Source of the DNA: Flavobacteriaceae bacterium
GTDB taxonomy: Bacteria > Bacteroidota > Bacteroidia > Flavobacteriales > Flavobacteriaceae
NCBI GenBank assembly: GCA_002728075.1
Contig: PBVB01000032.1
Span: 572 to 9,792, forward strand
Length of the DNA stretch: 9,221 nucleotides
Direction of reading: 5' to 3'
Of this stretch, positions 6,351-9,221 are shown piece after piece; the stretch's first letter is position 1, and every line of letters begins with the position of its first letter. The notes beneath the pieces are model-generated. The model worked only from the letters and a program-made list of their open reading frames with translations, was not told where the DNA came from and searched no databases. A program made the position numbers and the translations under genes.

Positions 6351-7889
6351 ATGAATCCGTTGGTAAACAATTATATTGAAATCATGGACACCACCCTCAG
6401 AGATGGAGAACAAACATCCGGTGTCTCTTTTTCTGGTTCCGAAAAACTAACTATTTCAAAATTATTAATTAGTGAGTTATCAGTTGACAGAATAGAAATA
6501 GCATCTGCTAGAGTATCTATAGGTGAATTTCATTCGGTCAAAAAAATTTGTGATTGGGCAAAAGATGAGGGACATATAAAAAAAATTGAAGTACTGACAT
6601 TTTTGGACAACGGGTTATCATTAGAATGGATAAATAAAACTGGATGTAAAGTCCAAAATTTGCTTACTAAAGGATCATTAAATCATTTGAAAAATCAACT
6701 AGGTCAAAAACCCCAAGAGCATTTTGAAAAAATTCAAAAAGTATTGGATGAAGCAGATAAAAGCGAGATATTAACAAATGTGTATTTAGAGGATTGGAGT
6801 AACGGAATGAAAAAATCCAAAGAATACGTATTTTCTCTACTTGACTTTTTATCAAAAACGACTGTAAAAAGAGTAATGTTACCAGATACATTAGGAATTC
6901 TAACACCTAAAAAAACTGGAAATTTTATAAATGAAATTACTTCAAAATATCCAAAAATCCACTTTGATTTTCATGGTCACAACGATTATGATTTAGGAGT
7001 TTCAAATACGCTAGAAGCAGTTAAAAATGGAATCAAAGGGATACATCTTACTGTAAACGGAATGGGTGAAAGGGCAGGTAATGTAGCCCTTGAAAGTGCA
7101 GTTGCTGCTATAAATGATTTTATTCCAAATATTAAATTAAATATCAAAGAAAATTCACTTTATAAGGTTAGTCAACTAGTTTCAACATTTACAGGTTATA
7201 GAATTCCTCCAAATAAACCAATTGTTGGTTCCAATGTATTTACGCAGACAGCAGGTATTCATGCCGACGGAGATAACAAGAAAAACCTATATTACAATGA
7301 TTTAATTCCAGAAAGATTTGGACGTAAAAGAAGTTATGCACTTGGTAAAATGTCTGGTAAAGCAAATGTTGTAAAAAATCTTGAAGAGTTGGGAGTTACT
7401 TTAAATGAAGAAGATTTAAAAAAAGTTACTAAAAGAGTTATCGAACTTGGAGACAAGAAACAAAAAATTACTAGATCTGATTTACCTTACATTATTTCTG
7501 ATGTACTTGATAGTGAGAATAAAAAAAATAACATTAAGATACATTCGTATGTTTTAACTCATTCAAAGGGATTAAGACCCTCTACTACGATTTCAATTGA
7601 TTTTTACGGAGAAATAATTGAAGAAAATGCAACTGGAGACGGCCAATTCGATGCGTTTTTCAATGCATTAAAAAAAATTTTTAAAACAAAAAAAATGAAC
7701 CTTCCTGGGTTAGTTGATTATTTTGTTCATATACCTCCAGGAAGTAGTTCAGATGCATTTTGTGAGACAATTATAACTTGGAAAAATACCTCTTTTGAAT
7801 TTACAACTAGAGGATTTGATTCTGACCAAACTGTTTCTGCTATAAAAGCAACTGAAAAAATGTTAAACTCAATTGATACTACTAAATGA
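6351..7889 (+). CDS. cimA: Probable (R)-citramalate synthase with C-terminal allosteric domain
   Basis: This 512-residue LeuA-family enzyme most likely condenses pyruvate with acetyl-CoA to give (R)-citramalate, which LeuCD and LeuB can turn into 2-oxobutyrate for isoleucine. The TIM barrel has TLRDGEQ (Arg17, metal ligand Asp18) and metal ligands His208 and His210 in HGHND. NGMGERAGN is at 236-244 and TAGIHADGD at 300-308. It lacks the isopropylmalate-synthase blocks present in LeuA. Instead it carries VRSIGEF-type, NLLTKGSL (103-110) and VYLEDWSNG (144-152) blocks that I recall from Leptospira interrogans citramalate synthase, with numbering shifted by one. The pyruvate-pocket residues reported there, Leu81, Leu104 and Tyr144, correspond to Leu82, Leu105 and Tyr145. 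Residues from about 395 form a LeuA-type allosteric domain, which binds isoleucine in the Leptospira enzyme. Automatic annotation may call this 2-isopropylmalate synthase; that remains the alternative. It overlaps leuB by 4 nt. Confidence 0.8.
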   Translation: MNPLVNNYIEIMDTTLRDGEQTSGVSFSGSEKLTISKLLISELSVDRIEIASARVSIGEFHSVKKICDWAKDEGHIKKIEVLTFLDNGLSLEWINKTGCKVQNLLTKGSLNHLKNQLGQKPQEHFEKIQKVLDEADKSEILTNVYLEDWSNGMKKSKEYVFSLLDFLSKTTVKRVMLPDTLGILTPKKTGNFINEITSKYPKIHFDFHGHNDYDLGVSNTLEAVKNGIKGIHLTVNGMGERAGNVALESAVAAINDFIPNIKLNIKENSLYKVSQLVSTFTGYRIPPNKPIVGSNVFTQTAGIHADGDNKKNLYYNDLIPERFGRKRSYALGKMSGKANVVKNLEELGVTLNEEDLKKVTKRVIELGDKKQKITRSDLPYIISDVLDSENKKNNIKIHSYVLTHSKGLRPSTTISIDFYGEIIEENATGDGQFDAFFNALKKIFKTKKMNLPGLVDYFVHIPPGSSSDAFCETIITWKNTSFEFTTRGFDSDQTVSAIKATEKMLNSIDTTK

Positions 7890-8953
7890 AAAAAAAAATA
7901 GCAGTTCTACCAGGAGATGGAATTGGACCAGAAGTAATAAAAGAAGCTATAAAAGTCTGTAAGGCTATTGGTGATAAATTTAAGCATGAGTTTTTATTTA
8001 ATGAAGGGATTGTGGGTGCTGCATCTATTTTCAAAAACGGAGATCCATATCCAAATGAAACCCATAATCTTTGCTTAGATTCTGATTCTGTGCTGTTTGG
8101 GGCAATTGGTTTGCCTGAATTTGACAATAACCCATCAGCAAAAGTAAGGCCTGAGCAAGGGCTTTTAAAAATGAGAAAAAAATTAGGTCTATTTGCTAAT
8201 ATAAGACCAACATTTACTTTTAAAAGCTTAGTTGATAACTCACCTTTAAAGAAAAATAACATTGATGGTACGGATTTAATTTTTGTAAGAGAGCTCACAG
8301 GAGGTATTTATTTTGGAAAAAGAGGAAGAAAAAATAAAGGTAATTCAGCATTTGACACCTGTGAATATGATAGAAATGAAATAATTAGATTAGCAAAAAA
8401 GGGTTTTGAAATTGCAGGTAAAAGAAAGAAAAAACTTTGTTGTGTTGACAAGGCGAATGTCTTGGAGACTTCAAGGCTATGGAGAGAAACTATTCAATCA
8501 ATGGAAAAAGACTACCCCAGTATAGAAGTTTCATACGAGTTAGTAGATGCAGTAGCAATGCGTTTAATCCAATCGCCTAAAAATTATGATGTACTTATAA
8601 CAGAAAACTTATTTGGTGATATTTTGACAGATGAAGCTTCAGTTATTTCAGGATCAATGGGCTTGATGCCGTCCGCATCAGTTGGAGAGCTAAATTCATT
8701 GTATGAACCCATACACGGTTCATTTCCTGAAGCTACAGGAAAAAACATTGCAAATCCCTTAGCAACAATACTTTCCGCTGCTATGATGTTTGAAATGTCA
8801 TTCAACCTAAAGTTAGAATCAGATTTAATTAAAAACTCTGTAGAAAAGTCGATTGAAGAAGGATTTGTAACTCAGGATTTGTCAAACGGCAATCTATATT
8901 ACACCACTTCTGAAGTTGGAGATAAAATTTGTGATTACATTAAATCAAGTTAA
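7886..8953 (+). CDS. leuB: 3-isopropylmalate dehydrogenase
   Basis: LeuB oxidatively decarboxylates 3-isopropylmalate with NAD+ to 2-oxoisocaproate; the same enzyme type acts on beta-methylmalate in the citramalate route. The 355-residue product has the standard length. Visible motifs are VLPGDGIGPEV at 7-17 and RPEQGLLKMRKKLGLFANIR at 88-107 (substrate-binding Arg97 and Arg107, specificity residues Glu90, Leu93 and Leu94). VRELTGGIYFG follows with Arg135 and catalytic Tyr142. DKANVLETSRLWR contains catalytic Lys189. Metal ligands are Asp221, Asp245 and Asp249. The NAD-binding segment is EPIHGSFPEATGKNIANP near 274-291. Its ATG overlaps the preceding stop as ATGA (7886-7889), a typical coupled start, and is followed by a run of ten A. 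It is the last gene of the operon and ends one base from a convergent gene. Confidence 0.97.
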   Translation: MKKKIAVLPGDGIGPEVIKEAIKVCKAIGDKFKHEFLFNEGIVGAASIFKNGDPYPNETHNLCLDSDSVLFGAIGLPEFDNNPSAKVRPEQGLLKMRKKLGLFANIRPTFTFKSLVDNSPLKKNNIDGTDLIFVRELTGGIYFGKRGRKNKGNSAFDTCEYDRNEIIRLAKKGFEIAGKRKKKLCCVDKANVLETSRLWRETIQSMEKDYPSIEVSYELVDAVAMRLIQSPKNYDVLITENLFGDILTDEASVISGSMGLMPSASVGELNSLYEPIHGSFPEATGKNIANPLATILSAAMMFEMSFNLKLESDLIKNSVEKSIEEGFVTQDLSNGNLYYTTSEVGDKICDYIKSS

Positions 8954-8954
8954 A

Positions 8955-9221
8955 TTATAAGAGATATTCTGTATTTATAAAATTTGAATCTTTAGAATTT
9001 AATAAAGAACCAATTATTTCATTATTCTTAGGATTATCTTTTGCTGCAACAAAAGTTCTGATCGAAAAGGATCTTAAAGCATCGTGAACACTTAAAGTAC
9101 TAACAGCAGAATTTTTTCTACCTGTAAAAGGATAAACATCTGGACCTCTTTGACAAGCACTATTCAAATTTACCCTGCAAACTAGATTTGCTAAAATATC
9201 AACTAATGGACCAATTTTAGA
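8955..9221 (-). CDS. Aldehyde dehydrogenase C-terminus, probably GapN-like (partial)
   Basis: Only the last 88 or so codons are in the window; the 5' part, including the catalytic cysteine and glutamate, lies beyond 9221. The frame is open to the window edge: codons before the TTG at 9167 read [18 protein letters not shown] without a stop, so that TTG is internal rather than a start. The segment [17 protein letters not shown] followed by [21 protein letters not shown] and the end [10 protein letters not shown] resembles the C-terminus of the Bacteroidota enzyme usually annotated NADP-dependent glyceraldehyde-3-phosphate dehydrogenase. That enzyme oxidises glyceraldehyde-3-phosphate directly to 3-phosphoglycerate and yields NADPH. 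Other aldehyde dehydrogenase classes cannot be excluded from this fragment. It converges on leuB with a single base between the two stop codons. Confidence 0.75.
   Translation of the reverse strand, partial: SKIGPLVDILANLVCRVNLNSACQRGPDVYPFTGRKNSAVSTLSVHDALRSFSIRTFVAAKDNPKNNEIIGSLLNSKDSNFINTEYLL

Larger units (their letters stand above)
3192..8953 (+). other. Five-gene branched-chain amino acid operon leuA-leuC-leuD-cimA-leuB
   Basis: Five plus-strand genes follow each other with gaps of 7, 2 and 3 nt and then a 4-nt ATGA overlap, with no room for internal terminators, so a single transcript is very likely. The set encodes every step from 2-oxoisovalerate plus acetyl-CoA to 2-oxoisocaproate, the leucine precursor, plus a second condensing enzyme. 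That enzyme is placed between leuD and leuB, inside the run of genes whose products would process its citramalate. The operon is bounded by a divergent gene upstream and a convergent gene downstream. Confidence 0.9.

Noticed and set aside
7882..8298. Minus-strand 138-residue frame opposite the start of leuB
   Set aside because: It is fully explained as the complement of conserved LeuB motifs, with no independent start signal or recognisable domain.
8954..9005. Possible weak hairpin near 8980-9000 as a terminator between leuB and the dehydrogenase
   Set aside because: The arms are short, AT-only and imperfect, and they lie inside the dehydrogenase coding region.
1..9221. Mobile element, CRISPR array, tRNA, defence system or biosynthetic cluster
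   Set aside because: No transposase, direct-repeat array, RNA-gene signature or accessory enzyme was found; nearly all bases are taken up by core metabolic genes.

Overview
The window is AT-rich (roughly 30% GC by eye), tightly packed bacterial chromosome. It most likely comes from a Bacteroidota, probably a marine-type Flavobacteriia. The protein variants support this: the PanB N-terminus, the RluA motif TGRHHQIR, a LeuA without a regulatory domain, and a helical protein beginning with an 'SLSKSEKRQFKLF'-type segment. Weak Shine-Dalgarno signals and two copies of a TAnnTTTG-like -7 element fit the same assignment. Gene spacing is very small (2-7 nt gaps, a 4-nt ATGA overlap, convergent genes that touch or overlap), as in a streamlined genome. 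I see no mobile element, CRISPR array, tRNA or rRNA.

Layout. (1) Positions 29-1532, plus strand: panB (ketopantoate hydroxymethyltransferase, pantothenate/CoA synthesis), read from a TTG start, overlapped by 14 nt by an RluA-family rRNA/tRNA pseudouridine synthase. (2) 1480-3060, minus strand: a 526-residue all-helical protein with TPR-like segments and no known function. Its 3' end overlaps the 3' end of the pseudouridine synthase by 53 bp. (3) 3061-3191: a 131-bp divergent intergenic region with a possible promoter and a 14-bp perfect palindrome just before leuA. (4) 3192-8953, plus strand: a five-gene operon leuA-leuC-leuD-(second synthase)-leuB. (5) 8955-9221, minus strand: the C-terminal end of an aldehyde dehydrogenase, probably a GapN-like NADP-dependent glyceraldehyde-3-phosphate dehydrogenase, converging on leuB with one base between the stop codons.

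How the genes work together. LeuA, LeuCD and LeuB form the full route from 2-oxoisovalerate to 2-oxoisocaproate (leucine). The fourth operon gene would usually be labelled a second 2-isopropylmalate synthase. It instead matches the Leptospira (R)-citramalate synthase over its whole length as I recall that sequence, including the pyruvate-pocket positions Leu81, Leu104 and Tyr144 (here 82, 105, 145). It also carries a C-terminal allosteric domain that LeuA lacks. The best reading is that the operon runs two pathways through the same LeuCD and LeuB: leucine from 2-oxoisovalerate, and 2-oxobutyrate for isoleucine from pyruvate and acetyl-CoA without threonine deaminase. PanB draws on 2-oxoisovalerate, the same precursor that LeuA uses.

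This is mostly core metabolism. The points most worth a second look are the probable citramalate synthase inside the leu operon, the LeuA without a regulatory domain, the uncharacterised 526-residue protein, the convergent coding overlap, and a 13-A run in the pseudouridine synthase gene where a slip of one base either way gives a stop codon at once or within two codons.
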